From assembly GCA_012862575.1 (NCBI GenBank), contig BLSF01000067.1, positions 62,001 through 126,000 of the forward strand: a DNA stretch of 64,000 bases. Reading direction: 5' to 3'. Source of the stretch: Parietichytrium sp. I65-24A (taxonomy: Eukaryota > Sar > Bigyra > Thraustochytrida > Thraustochytriidae). Positions within the stretch are counted from its first letter, which is position 1. Each line of letters begins with the position of its first letter. The notes beneath the pieces were generated by a model. The model saw only the letters and a list, made by a program, of their open reading frames with translations, was not told the origin of the DNA and did no database searches. This document shows, piece after piece, positions 51,138-60,940 of this stretch. The translations under genes and the position numbers were made by a program.

Positions 51138-53096
51138 TCAGGTTGTCGTAACGAAAGATTCCGGGTCCTGCTGAACCGGCTCATAAGTAGCTGCAGGGGG
51201 TGCACCTTCGTCCATGCACCACATGACACAGCTGGAGACCATTAAAGCAGGGAGACATAATAGTATTGCGGCCGCCTCGATCAAGTAAGTGGTTACAGCC
51301 AACTCTGGATGCCCATCTCGTCGCAAAAGCTCTTTTTCAGCAAGCAGCTGATGCTCGCAAATACACTCTCTAATTGGAGGATCTGGTTTTGGCAAAACAC
51401 AATTTGATTCGTTGACAGCGATTCGCGCGCTGTCCACGCACTGTATGCTACCGACGAGAGAAACCTTTGGTCTTGGCTCGACACAAAGGGTCTCGGAGTC
51501 TGGACAAAGCTGTCGCGGCTCCTCTGCCCGCCAAGTGAAATGGGCCTCGAATCTGTCGTATATATAGGGTTTGGACTGCCATCCGAATATATCCCCCATG
51601 GTCAAGCATACATCGGACGCTTCGACCGTATCTCCAGAAAGGTCAAGCCCAACATCTTGGGGCGTAAAACACATCTCCTCGGAAATGACATCGTGAAGGG
51701 CAGTCCCTGGACACCCTCGCAAGCGCTCTTTCTCTACACCACCGAACTCACCACTCGCCCAAAGGTAAGGCGAATCTGCGAGACTTTGATTCGCCCACGA
51801 CTCGTGCAAGGAGTCAATGAATGCATGCAGCGGATAAAAGAAGTTGTCGTTGACAGAGAAGGCACCATCCCAAAAATCTGTGCCCACGATTACAGGATGC
51901 GGGGCCCACCAGAATATGTGGTGGAGAAACGGCAGCTCAAGGAGCCCGCAGTTACAATCTCTCGAGGCCGTTTGGCCCGGCACACATGAGCCTGGTTCCG
52001 GGCACTTGAGGGACCCAGCACGCCACTCTTTCCCGGTAAATTCCGTCGGCGCGACTTTGCCATACAAAGTCGACACGCGCTGATGCTGAACGACTGAGTC
52101 CAAGCCATTCATCCCTTGCATAATTCCAAGAAACACGGCGTGAAAACAGTAGGAAAAAAGCGCTACTCCACAGCCAAGTGAAGCGTAGAGTAGAATGAGA
52201 GCCTTCGCGCTCCAGACTGGCTCACGGGAAGGTTTTAGTCTCGCTGGAACGCAGTACCACAACCATGACATGAGGATCAACAAGACAAAGCCAAGCTGGA
52301 ATGATAGGATCACAGCTAGTGCAGCAGAGTTCTCCGAATCATTGTATGTCCCTGTAAAGATGTGCAAAATGTTATGAGGGCCGAAATCCGCGCCATGTGC
52401 AGTGAACCCCTTTCCTTGTACACAGCTGGCGAAGCTTGGAAATGTACCCGCGTAACTGCAATTCCTCATGCCACTTGCAAGTGTACTATGACGGATTGAC
52501 TTTCCTAGCGCCCACCCTGGATTTCTGCTTATTCCTGGACACGCATTAGGGCTCCATGGACTTCGAAGATATCCGTAGCCATTGGCAAAGGCGGTTCCCC
52601 CAAGTTTCTCCTTAAAAGAACGCAAAAGAGAACTCGGCAGTGTTTTTATCGATGGGACCGATGCGTTGAAGACGGGGTCGAGGATACAATAGTTATTATC
52701 CGCGTCACCATAAGGGGAGCCCCAGTATTTCCACAACGAGCTCTCGGTGACAGTGCCATGCGTTTCGAAGTCGAGGAAGAAGTCCCAGTACGGCAGGCCG
52801 GTGAGGCCTTGCGCCTCTTTTCCGAACGTGGCCAGCACCGCCAATAAAGATCTCTCGAACTCGGCAAGGAGGGCCCGATGAAATACTATTTGATTCCGAT
52901 CCGTGTGCCCTTGGTCCATGCACTGGTGCGCAGCCGAGACGGCGTGCTTGACCGTCAAGAACTCATAGCTACGATAAGCTTCTCCATACAGCAGCTTTCC
53001 CTCCTCAAGGTTCGTGCTGCGCATAACTTTAACCGCATCGACAAAAGCCAAGCGTTGAGCCTCGCTCAGAGTCCTAAACTCCCGGCGCACTCCCAT
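51138..53096 (-). CDS. Membrane-anchored tyrosinase-like copper protein with split CuB site
   Basis: 652 residues from ATG 53096, no intron. CuA: histidines in KHAVSAAH (about 46-56), QGHTDRN and FHRALLAEFE (about 71), then GLPYWDFFLDFETHG. CuB: PHNILHIFTG (about 239-248) gives two histidines; the third is in FFYPLHAFIDSLHESW (about 417-433). About 170 residues intervene, against a few tens in ordinary tyrosinases. They hold two membrane spans (about 259-285, ALAVILSFQLGFVLLILMSW; about 299-322, LILLYASLGCGVALFSYCF) and a Cys-rich loop. A third span is near 602-628. The hairpin keeps both CuB parts on one side. Tyrosinases oxidise phenols. Upstream, another frame (about 53286-53100) has a hydrophobic stretch FVLLARVIAGILKAF that could be a signal anchor joined by an intron or frameshift. 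Confidence 0.85.
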   Translation of the reverse strand: MGVRREFRTLSEAQRLAFVDAVKVMRSTNLEEGKLLYGEAYRSYEFLTVKHAVSAAHQCMDQGHTDRNQIVFHRALLAEFERSLLAVLATFGKEAQGLTGLPYWDFFLDFETHGTVTESSLWKYWGSPYGDADNNYCILDPVFNASVPSIKTLPSSLLRSFKEKLGGTAFANGYGYLRSPWSPNACPGISRNPGWALGKSIRHSTLASGMRNCSYAGTFPSFASCVQGKGFTAHGADFGPHNILHIFTGTYNDSENSAALAVILSFQLGFVLLILMSWLWYCVPARLKPSREPVWSAKALILLYASLGCGVALFSYCFHAVFLGIMQGMNGLDSVVQHQRVSTLYGKVAPTEFTGKEWRAGSLKCPEPGSCVPGQTASRDCNCGLLELPFLHHIFWWAPHPVIVGTDFWDGAFSVNDNFFYPLHAFIDSLHESWANQSLADSPYLWASGEFGGVEKERLRGCPGTALHDVISEEMCFTPQDVGLDLSGDTVEASDVCLTMGDIFGWQSKPYIYDRFEAHFTWRAEEPRQLCPDSETLCVEPRPKVSLVGSIQCVDSARIAVNESNCVLPKPDPPIRECICEHQLLAEKELLRRDGHPELAVTTYLIEAAAILLCLPALMVSSCVMWCMDEGAPPAATYEPVQQDPESFVTTT

Positions 53097-54159
53097 ATCT
53101 CTCACGATCGCGGTGGGAACATCGTCCAAAACCACCAGGAAAGGCTTTCAGAATCCCGGCAATAACCCGGGCAAGCAGGACAAAGCGGTTTGCAGCTCTT
53201 GAAAGCTTTTCAAATCCCCTCGAGTCTTGCGCTGTCTCCGCGCTTCGACACAGTTGGCTCCCGTTCAACGGTGGTGACTCTTCCACTTAAAAAAAAAACA
53301 CTTTGGCAACGAACAACAACAACAACAACAACAACCACTTTTTCCCTTCCCGTTGCTGGGTGCTTCCTTGCACAATGATAGTTCGTCGTTCGTTCACCTT
53401 CTTCTGCATGGAACGTATGGAACGACGAATTGGGTCCGTCGCAACCCTAGTCCAGCGACTGGGAGTGAGCGACAGACATTGTTTTTGATGAGCGAGAATA
53501 GCGAGGAGGCTTCCAGACTATTCAGACCTTTGAAGACAACTTAGCCTGGATAGAGGACAAGCTAGCACCGCTGGCCTCTCTTGCCGCGACCATTCATCGC
53601 CGTCCTTAGAGATTAGCCGCTTTTCGTTGTCTGTCTTGTCTCTTGTCTACTCTGCGTCTTCTCAACTGTAAATTAAAATCAGTCAATCGATGTTCATGGA
53701 ATTTTGAGACTGTGAAACAAAGTTTTTTGGACAGTGTTCACTAACAGTAAATCAAGATCGATTGAACCAACCTGGAAGGAAGAGCATGGAAGAGCCTTCG
53801 ACGATCCCATCCATAGGCTGGCTATTCACTCCATTCCTCCATTCATTCATCCATGCATCCGTAAGCTTACTGCACGCATGGCGTACCGAGGAGCGAGTCT
53901 GTAGAGCTCGTAGAGCGCCAATACTGCTGCAGTAGCATGCAGAGAGAGCGACTGACTGGCGGTCAAGTCGGAGCTGCAGCCAAACCCCATATTGGAGGCG
54001 GCTCAGTTGCTTCAGTTGCTTCAGTTGCGTCAGTTGCGCGCAATCTTTTCTCGCCCATTCGCCCTCTGAATTGCTCGCGGGTCGCTATTTGCTTTGAGAG
54101 CGTCGGCGTTTGGAAGGCGCGAGAGAAGACGAGTACACGGAGAGAAGGAGACAGACGAT
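53097..54159. other. Divergent intergenic region, no gene seen
   Basis: It holds a (CAA)n tract at about 53310-53335, a 9-bp CAGTTGCTT repeat (about 54004-54038) and short leaders of the two divergent genes. The minus-strand frame at about 53286-53100 may belong to the tyrosinase N-terminus. Confidence 0.6.
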
Positions 54160-54546
54160 ATGGCAGCCGGGCCAGTGGCGCGCCTGGTGGCGCAGGTGTT
54201 GGTGATGGGTTTTAATGTGATGACGCGAGCGTTCGTGCAAGCGTATCAGCAAGCAGCTGCCAACCCGGAGGCTGCCAAGAGAGCAGCAGCGCAGGCTGCG
54301 CAAAAGACGCTGCGCAAGGAGATGGCCATTGAAGAGGCGCTCAAAATTCTGAACTTTGAGCGAGCTCCCCAGTCTGCAGAGGAGCTGATGGCGCGGTATA
54401 ACAGGTATTACGCGGCGAACGACCCAAAGAAAGGAGGGTCATTCTACTTGCAGTCCAAGTTTTTTCGCGCCAAGGAGGTTGTGGAAAAGCAGATTGCTGA
54501 GGAAGCCGCCAAAGAGGAGACGAAGACCGAAGGGGACAAGCAGTAG
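54160..54546 (+). CDS. PAM16: Mitochondrial import motor subunit PAM16/TIM16
   Basis: 128 residues, no intron, ATG 54160 in an ACGATATGG context. The N-terminus is hydrophobic (PVARLVAQVLVMGFNVMTRA), anchoring it at the inner membrane. The degenerate J domain follows: MAIEEALKILNFERAPQSAE and ELMARYNRYYAANDPKKGGS with YLQSKFFRAKEVVEKQI, lacking the HPD motif as expected for PAM16. It pairs with PAM18 to regulate Hsp70 at the TIM23 channel. The tail is Lys/Glu-rich. Length matches the family (120-150). Confidence 0.96.
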   Translation: MAAGPVARLVAQVLVMGFNVMTRAFVQAYQQAAANPEAAKRAAAQAAQKTLRKEMAIEEALKILNFERAPQSAEELMARYNRYYAANDPKKGGSFYLQSKFFRAKEVVEKQIAEEAAKEETKTEGDKQ

Positions 54547-55969
54547 GCTTTCAGAGGTTGAAAAAGAATCTCACTCCCTCTTTGACTCTTCTTCTCTCCT
54601 TATTTCGCGAATCTGTACAATGTTGTGTAAGTCGCCTGTGAGCAATGCAGGGTGGACGTTCTGTGTACATAGGGGATAGTACGCCAGCACACGCGAGTCT
54701 TGAAATTTCCTCGGTTGAAAAAGGTAAGCTCTTATGCTAGAGAGATGGATTGTACAAGTGCATATGGTCGGTGTTGTTGTGCAAAGAAAAAGCAACCTCA
54801 GGCTCGGGTTCGCCCTTTTGGCTTTCGGTTGAAGACAACTTTGCCAGATTGCTATTTCCTCGCTTGCTTTCACTTTGACATTCGCTGCTCGAGTAGCACG
54901 TAGTGTCGTGGGCTGGCGTGGTACATGCATTGGTCGGGAAATCCTCAATCTGTTGTCTGGTAGCACTTTGCTCTCTCTTTCTGCGAGATTGAATCCTCCG
55001 ATGATGAAAAAAGTTGTCAGAGTTCCGTGACGATCCAAAACTTTTACACTCTAATTTTTTTCTTGAGGGGATTCATCTTGTGACACAGAGAAGCGAAGTC
55101 TGTCCATAGGGAGGGGAGAGGAGTGGAAACCAAAGCTGTGATGCGACCTCTTGTGGAAAAAGTTTGCCTGAATATTAGTTTGCATGCTGCCGGGATGCTT
55201 TCTCAAGTTTCGTGGATGCTCATGCTCCAAAGCGGCTTCGGCTGTGAAACCGAGCGAGTGATTACTATGAATCTTCCTTGCGTCCCAAAATGATTTGGCG
55301 CTCCTTTGAGACGGATGTCGGTTTGCCGCAAGGCGAATCGCCTGTCTCGGGAGCTTGCCGCGAAGGTGATGCACTAGTTGGCTTTTGAGGCCCTCTGTTC
55401 TCATGGTCCATGATCAAAGCTTTCTAGTGCCGCCGTACATTTCTGCAATTCAGCAAACACAAGACTTGGTCAGCTTTGAATGTACATGTGTTGGAGGGAT
55501 GAATCACTGACAGCATTCTCGTGTGTTTGTGTATCTCTTGTTTTTCTTTGCAACAGAAATGAGAAAGCTACTTGACGATGTACCGCTCGCAACGTAGACC
55601 TGTATATATCATTTTTATTCTAGTGTTTCTTGTTCATGTTCTGGCTTCCCTACCAATACCACTTTAGGTTGTTCAACTTTTTAAAAGTTGAAAGCGTGCA
55701 CTAGTGCAGATATAGCAGGAGTCAACCTTTGTGGCGCAAGCATCGAGCGCCAACGTGGCAGAAATTTCGCCACTTGCCCTCATTTGTTGACAGTATAAAT
55801 GGCATGCGTACGATGATTCCAAAACGTGGCTGAGTTTGTTGCGGTCGCTCGGCTGTAAGCCTGCGAGCCTCGCAAAATACATTGTGCATGTTGCATAAAC
55901 CGGGAAAATATGTTCCTCGCCTGCACCCGGGCCCCGGAGTGATGCTGATGGTGCGCTTCTTCCGAATGA
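54547..55969. other. Intergenic region with weak minus-strand ORFs
   Basis: Apart from the 117-codon ORF at 55051-55404, a 69-codon minus-strand ORF (55882-55673, starting MYFARLAGLQPSDRNKL and rich in Ala, Ser and Cys) is the only stretch with somewhat protein-like composition. Neither has further support. Confidence 0.5.
55051..55404 (-). CDS. Hypothetical basic ORF
   Basis: 117 codons from ATG 55404, starting MRTEGLKSQLVHHLRGKLPR. It is rich in His, Arg, Ser and Gln with few hydrophobic residues and no recognisable domain, signal or membrane span. It could be a chance ORF in the PAM16-coiled-coil interval. Only its length and clean start support it. Confidence 0.22.
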   Translation of the reverse strand: MRTEGLKSQLVHHLRGKLPRQAIRLAANRHPSQRSAKSFWDARKIHSNHSLGFTAEAALEHEHPRNLRKHPGSMQTNIQANFFHKRSHHSFGFHSSPLPMDRLRFSVSQDESPQEKN

Positions 55970-57520
55970 TTATATTCCAGGAAGTCTTGTTTTAATAATG
56001 TTTATGGTTCCCTTGGATTGTGGTGCTGCACCGACCCAGTGGTAAGTTGCTTGGGGCTCCGGCTCTGCTCTTGCCAAAGATTTGACATTGAGCTCCGCCC
56101 TGCTGTTGCTTCCAATCATGCGAGACTTCGAGCTGGTTCCCGAAGGGTGGTGGGGTTGCTTTTGTCTGCTGTAATAGGAATGATTTTTGGAAGGCGAAGC
56201 ATTCTTTGAAGAGCCTCCGTTGCATCTTTTCAAGGCTTTGAATTCGGACCACCACTTTTCATACTCTGGGAGTGCCATGCCCGAGAGTTCTTCTTGAGCT
56301 TCTTGGAGCTCTGCGACCTGATCGTTGAGCTTTTGAACCCTTGCAAGAGCTTTCTCAAGTCGTTTTTGAGAAATGTTCAGGTTACGCTCCGCAGCTTCGC
56401 GGTGCTTTTGCTCCTTCTGGAGCGAAACTCTCAGCCGAGACAATGCCTGTACGACCTGGTTCCGTTCATCAACGCCCTGCAACTCGTCCGAGTTCACTCC
56501 ATCTTGATTTTGCTCGGAACTGGTATTGGCAGAGCCCTCGTCTTCATCAAGTTCTCCGTCTATTGTGTTTGTGGACGGGCTTCGTTTAATTTGGCCGATA
56601 TGCTGCTGTACAGACTGCATGAGCACAGAGTAGGAGTTTGTCAGCTCTGCATTTCGTTTCAAGAGATCTCTGTAAGCTTTAAATTGTTCGTGCGAATCCT
56701 TGTCCCGCTTCCCAATCTCCTCCTTCTTCCGGTTGCGTTCTGCGGCGTATTTTTGCTCAAGCTCAGCGATGGTTTGCTTGTAGACATCGATCTCGGACTG
56801 CGCTTCTTCTCGAGACTTTCGCGCGCTGTCTTCTAGCTGCGCGAGCTTCAGCTGCAAGTCTTCAACTCTGGCCTTGTTCGCCGCCTCCAGAAGAGCTCGG
56901 CCATCGGTCAAAATTTGTATTTCCTGAGCCTGGGTTTCCGACTTGGCCTCTTGGAGTGCTAGCTTTTCGCGAAGGGACTTCGCAGTGATATTTGCTTCGC
57001 TCAAGCGGAATTGTACGTCCTCGTTTTCAACTTTCAAGCTCTCCAAAGCTTCCTGGCTCTCTAATTGCGAGGCATGGGCCTGCGTGCGCACTTGGTAGAT
57101 CTCGTCTCGAAGCTGCCGTAGCTCCAGCCGAAGCTGATCGTCAGCGTTCGCGCTGCTTGGCTCTACCTCTATTTCGGGGCACCTTTGCTCAACACACTCA
57201 AGGACGTCGTTCTTCTCAAAGCTTTTCGAGCTGGAAACGCGTGTGCCGTGCCTTAGAACGCTTTTGTCGTACTGCCTTCGCAATCTTCTCAGCTCCTCCA
57301 GCAAAAGCTTTTCACTCTCCCTTGAGTTCGCCAACTCTAGACGAAGACTCCGCACGACGCCATTCAGGTCTTCGCAGGGAGGCCCTCCACTGCTTCCCGC
57401 CTTATTTGACGGATTCCTTCCGTCCCTCGGCCTGGCTGGCGATAACGACGCCTGAAACAGCTCCTCACCGTCGTCATCGTCCTCGGTGTCCGAAGACCAC
57501 GCTCGCGGCGACAAAGACAT
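55970..57520 (-). CDS. Long coiled-coil protein
   Basis: 516 residues, no intron, ATG 57520. The N-terminus is acidic (SSDTEDDDDGEELFQ). Heptad-patterned coiled coil runs from about 50 to 300 (RSLRLELANSRESEKLLLEE, LRLELRQLRDEIYQVRTQAH, RVEDLQLKLAQLEDSARKSR), is broken by an acidic spacer (GELDEDEGSANTSSEQNQDG), and resumes at about 355-425 (QALSRLRVSLQKEQKHREAA, NDQVAELQEAQEELSG). After it comes EYEKWWSEFKALKRC, then a basic, Ser/Tyr-rich tail. It resembles golgin-, centrosomal- or cytoskeletal-type rods, but coiled coils alone do not identify a family. Confidence 0.82.
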   Translation of the reverse strand: MSLSPRAWSSDTEDDDDGEELFQASLSPARPRDGRNPSNKAGSSGGPPCEDLNGVVRSLRLELANSRESEKLLLEELRRLRRQYDKSVLRHGTRVSSSKSFEKNDVLECVEQRCPEIEVEPSSANADDQLRLELRQLRDEIYQVRTQAHASQLESQEALESLKVENEDVQFRLSEANITAKSLREKLALQEAKSETQAQEIQILTDGRALLEAANKARVEDLQLKLAQLEDSARKSREEAQSEIDVYKQTIAELEQKYAAERNRKKEEIGKRDKDSHEQFKAYRDLLKRNAELTNSYSVLMQSVQQHIGQIKRSPSTNTIDGELDEDEGSANTSSEQNQDGVNSDELQGVDERNQVVQALSRLRVSLQKEQKHREAAERNLNISQKRLEKALARVQKLNDQVAELQEAQEELSGMALPEYEKWWSEFKALKRCNGGSSKNASPSKNHSYYSRQKQPHHPSGTSSKSRMIGSNSRAELNVKSLARAEPEPQATYHWVGAAPQSKGTINIIKTRLPGI

Positions 57521-58568
57521 CGCTTCTTCCTGTCGGTCTGCCTCACCTCCCCAGTCGCATGTGCGCGAGGTGCCGAGGTGCGGAGGCGCACAGGTGCTAG
57601 CTAGGTAAATGCCGCCACGAAAGTGAATCGTTTTCCCACCTTCCCTTCAATCTTCCCTTCTAGCAGGGCCGAATCAGCGCGTCCTGCGAAGCTAGTATTA
57701 TCGTTTGCCTCGTGCATCTTTCATCTTTCTAGCTACCCTTCACACTCTTCACACAACAAGACTCGCGCCCACAAGATAGACTGCTTATACTATCACTACC
57801 TCATTGCGAGCCACAGCTCTCCCCCATTTTCAGAATTCAGGATTCGGAATCAGAATAACTTAAATTCAGACCCACTGGCAGAACAGAATTCCATACTTGC
57901 TCCGCACAAAGACAACGCAAAGTTGGGTAAGTGAAGGCGCTTTGCCAAAGGGCTCCGACAGAAACCAATCTCCAAAACCAAGCAGTAGTCGATGGCCAAC
58001 AGCTTGTCCATTCGGGTCCCCCGCGGAATCGCCAAAATGATACTTCTTTTGCTTTTTATTTTCAGCCAATTCGAAGTAATGACTGTGTTCACTTTGTGCT
58101 AGTCAACTATTTTACTCGGAATTCACTTTCAACGCATTTCTCCTTTCTCTTTTCGTACACATCAGGGCGTTATCGTACCATTATGCCTTCGGCTATGAGG
58201 GGGTATAAGACCGAAAATGAAGACCAAGCGCGGAGGGGAAGGAACAATGAATGATTCGTCGATTTTTTAGGGTGTTGATCGAACGATCGATCCATCGACC
58301 TAACCCAACAGCTCCTCGAGACCCGTAGTGCCACGGAGAAGATGAAAAGTTGTTAGAACTTTGTTCATTTTTTTTAATTTTATGTAGGAGTTGAATTCAA
58401 AATTGTTGATGGTTTTTACATAGGCTTCTTTCTCTCAGCTGCAAGAATTGAGAGCGCCTGCGCGGAAGGATCGATGATTGATTGATTGATTGATTGATTG
58501 ATTCGCAAGCCGTGTAGAAGAATCGGGTCTTGGCAAAAGCTGACGCGACCGGACCATGGCAATGGACC
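57521..58568. other. Intergenic region, no gene seen
   Basis: It contains a TTCAGAATTCAGGATTCGG tract (about 57830-57860) and (GATT)n at about 58474-58502, just beyond the 3' end of the Hsp20 gene. No supported ORF. Confidence 0.6.
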
Positions 58569-58973
58569 TCAGTTCACAGTGATGCGCTGGCTCGTCTTCT
58601 CCGTTTTCTTGACCTTTGGGATCGTCAAAGTCAGCACACCATTGTCGTGCGCAGCCTTGATGGCGTCAGTGTCCGCGTTCTCAGGTAAGCGAATCGAACG
58701 TGAAACGTGCCCAGTACTGCGCTCTTCCCAGTGCACCTTGTCGTTGTCTCCCTTGGCCTCCTTTTTGAACTCGGCGGAGACGGTGAGGACATCCTTTTCC
58801 AAGTTAATGTGAATGTCCTCCTTCTTCAGTCCCGGGAGGTCGACGTGCGCGAGAAAAGCCTCGTCAGTCTCGCGCATATCCATCGCAAAGCTCGCCTTCA
58901 TGGGCCATTCCGTGCTTCCGGTTCGCGCGAGCGGAAAGTCATCCTCGAGGATGGATCGAAGATGGATGGACAT
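58569..58973 (-). CDS. HSP20: Small heat-shock protein (Hsp20/alpha-crystallin)
   Basis: 134 residues from ATG 58973, no intron. The N-terminal arm is short (about 1-27). The alpha-crystallin domain fills the rest: TDEAFLAHVDLPGLKKEDIH, NLEKDVLTVSAEFKKEAKGD, RSTGHVSRSIRLPENADTDA and AAHDNGVLTLTIPKVK, ending in SQRITVN, which contains the C-terminal I-x-V anchor. It forms ATP-independent oligomers that hold unfolded proteins. No targeting signal is seen, so cytosolic. A canonical HSE lies 164 bases before the start. Confidence 0.96.
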   Translation of the reverse strand: MSIHLRSILEDDFPLARTGSTEWPMKASFAMDMRETDEAFLAHVDLPGLKKEDIHINLEKDVLTVSAEFKKEAKGDNDKVHWEERSTGHVSRSIRLPENADTDAIKAAHDNGVLTLTIPKVKKTEKTSQRITVN

Positions 58974-60940
58974 GGTGTTGTCTGTGTCTTTCTGAACCTG
59001 TGAAACTGAAACTACCGCTTCGCTCTTGGTGCTATCTGACTTCGTTTCGGGTCTGCAACACCTGGACAACCCCTTCGCTCAAGCCTGCCCGCCGCGAGGT
59101 CAATGTTCGCATGATTACAACGATCAAGGGTTGTGGTTCGGGAATTTTCTCGCATCTGGCTCGACAATCACAGAATGCGTCGTTCATGCGAACTTGCAAG
59201 CCTGGTCTCTATACGTTGTCCCAGGAACAGCGGTCGGGAACCTTCGAGAGTCTCACAACCTTATTTATCATCTGAGGGATTGGTTAGAGGTGATAAACGA
59301 ATGGACTTTATTGATTTTGGTCCAGAACCTTTCTTTGATTGAACTTGTACAAGATATTGATCTCGAAATGCAAGAATCCGTTCCGAAGGATCGACCGGTT
59401 CTCCTCATTAGAATAAACAATAAGATCGGAGTTCTCGAATGTTCCCGAGAAGCGAGAAACGATCCAAACGATCCTGACATCAGCGAACCGGGAGGCACTG
59501 ATCTCAGTTCTATTGCTCACGAGGAACTGAGTTCAGAAGGTCAACTTTAGTGTTGTATCTGAGAGGGACTACTCCGTCGTGGACATCGACTCAAGGTCAC
59601 TTGTGACACTCTTGCTGATGAGAAACGAGGAAACGAGGAAACGAGGAGTGTGTGTTTACTAGTAGAGCGAATAGGCTCTCAAATAGAGCATGGCATCCAT
59701 CGTCCTCAGTGCATTCCACTATACGCAGCCTTCATGAGACTTCTTAACCACTGATTAGAATATTGAGACTTGTATACTTTGCAGTATACATCGTTGTGCA
59801 ATTCTAGTCAACCTTACCTCCGCGAATTTCGCAAACAAAGTGGTTTGCGCACTCTTACCTTACCTTTCACTCTATAGCGAGACTACTGGACTGCTACGCA
59901 AGCTATAGTGCAGTACTACATTGGCTGGTATAATAAAGTGTGCAAATCTAGATAGCTGTTTATAAGTATTATGGCGTTTGCCTATAATGATGAGGGTTAA
60001 GCAGCCGGTCTTTTGTCTTCGTGCTTTGTCTCTCTATTTTGGAAGGGCAAAGATGTGTTCCTGCTCTTGTTCTTGTTCTCAGGCATTAGTAGCACCGGAA
60101 ACAGTTATCAACTCGGTCAGAATTCAGAATTCAGAATTCAGAGGCGGAACATACAGCGGCAAGCGAGCTGGCAAACAAAATGAGTGGAGAGAAGGAGCGT
60201 CCGCCCACCCACCGGCAAGCACCCACCACGCTACCCTACAAGTACGGTAGGCGTATACTTGCGGAGCAGCTAGTCCAAAATCTAAACTCCAGAATCCTCA
60301 CTCTCTCTCATTAGCAGCGACTTTGAACTTGTCCTTTCCAGGTTGTAGTTCACATCAGTGCAAAGAATAGCAACACGCTACCGCCGTCTTCCACGTGTAC
60401 TCACACACTCTTTACACGCAGGTTAGAAGTTTGAAATAGTCGTGGAGGGAGGGAGAAGATGGAAGAGTGGAAAGAATGGAAGTGGAGAGAGGGGAGAGAG
60501 AGAGGGGGAAGGAAAGTCGGCAATGTGCTACATATGCTACTACGGCTAATGTGTCAGAGTACCACGATATATACCGCGAGGACTAGCAGGTCGAGAGAAT
60601 TACGCTGAGATCATGAAGCGGGCTAGGCATCCCTCATATCAGCGAGCTACAAATAGCAAGTAAAACACCGTTTAGAATGCTTGAAAGGTGAGTGAGTAGT
60701 GGTAGGAGATGGGCGTGGGCAGGGCTTCTTGGGCGGTAATCTTATACCCGAGGATAGCAGAATAGCGTCATCAGTCATCAGGGCATATCAGGGCTTAGAG
60801 GTGCTTAGAGGTGGTGGTAGATGTGGTAGATGTCAGTGTGCAGATGTGCAGATTGTGCTGTTTGTGGAGTTTGTGCTGTGCTCAGAATTGCGGTGGAGCA
60901 ACGGCGGGCAGAAAGAATCGTGCGGGAGAGAATACTGAGA
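58974..60940. other. Divergent intergenic region, no gene seen
   Basis: The left part is the Hsp20 promoter with HSEs. A 175-codon plus-strand frame (59026-59550) overlaps it but has no ATG near its start and is judged fortuitous. Further right are GAGGAAACGAGGAAACGAGG repeats (about 59625-59650), a (TTCAGAA)n tract (about 60118-60143), GGAGAGAG repeats (about 60480-60510) and GGTGGTAGATGT repeats (about 60810-60835) before the desaturase. Confidence 0.65.
59137..59149. promoter_or_regulatory. Heat-shock element upstream of HSP20
   Basis: TTCggGAAttTTC is a perfect three-unit HSE, 164 bases upstream of the HSP20 ATG (minus strand). A second, GAAccTTCgaGAG with one mismatch, lies at 59238-59250. 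Confidence 0.8.

Noticed and set aside
59026-59550. 175-codon plus-strand frame upstream of HSP20
   Set aside because: There is no ATG near its start, it overlaps the HSE-bearing promoter of HSP20, and it has no recognisable domain; the length is possible by chance.
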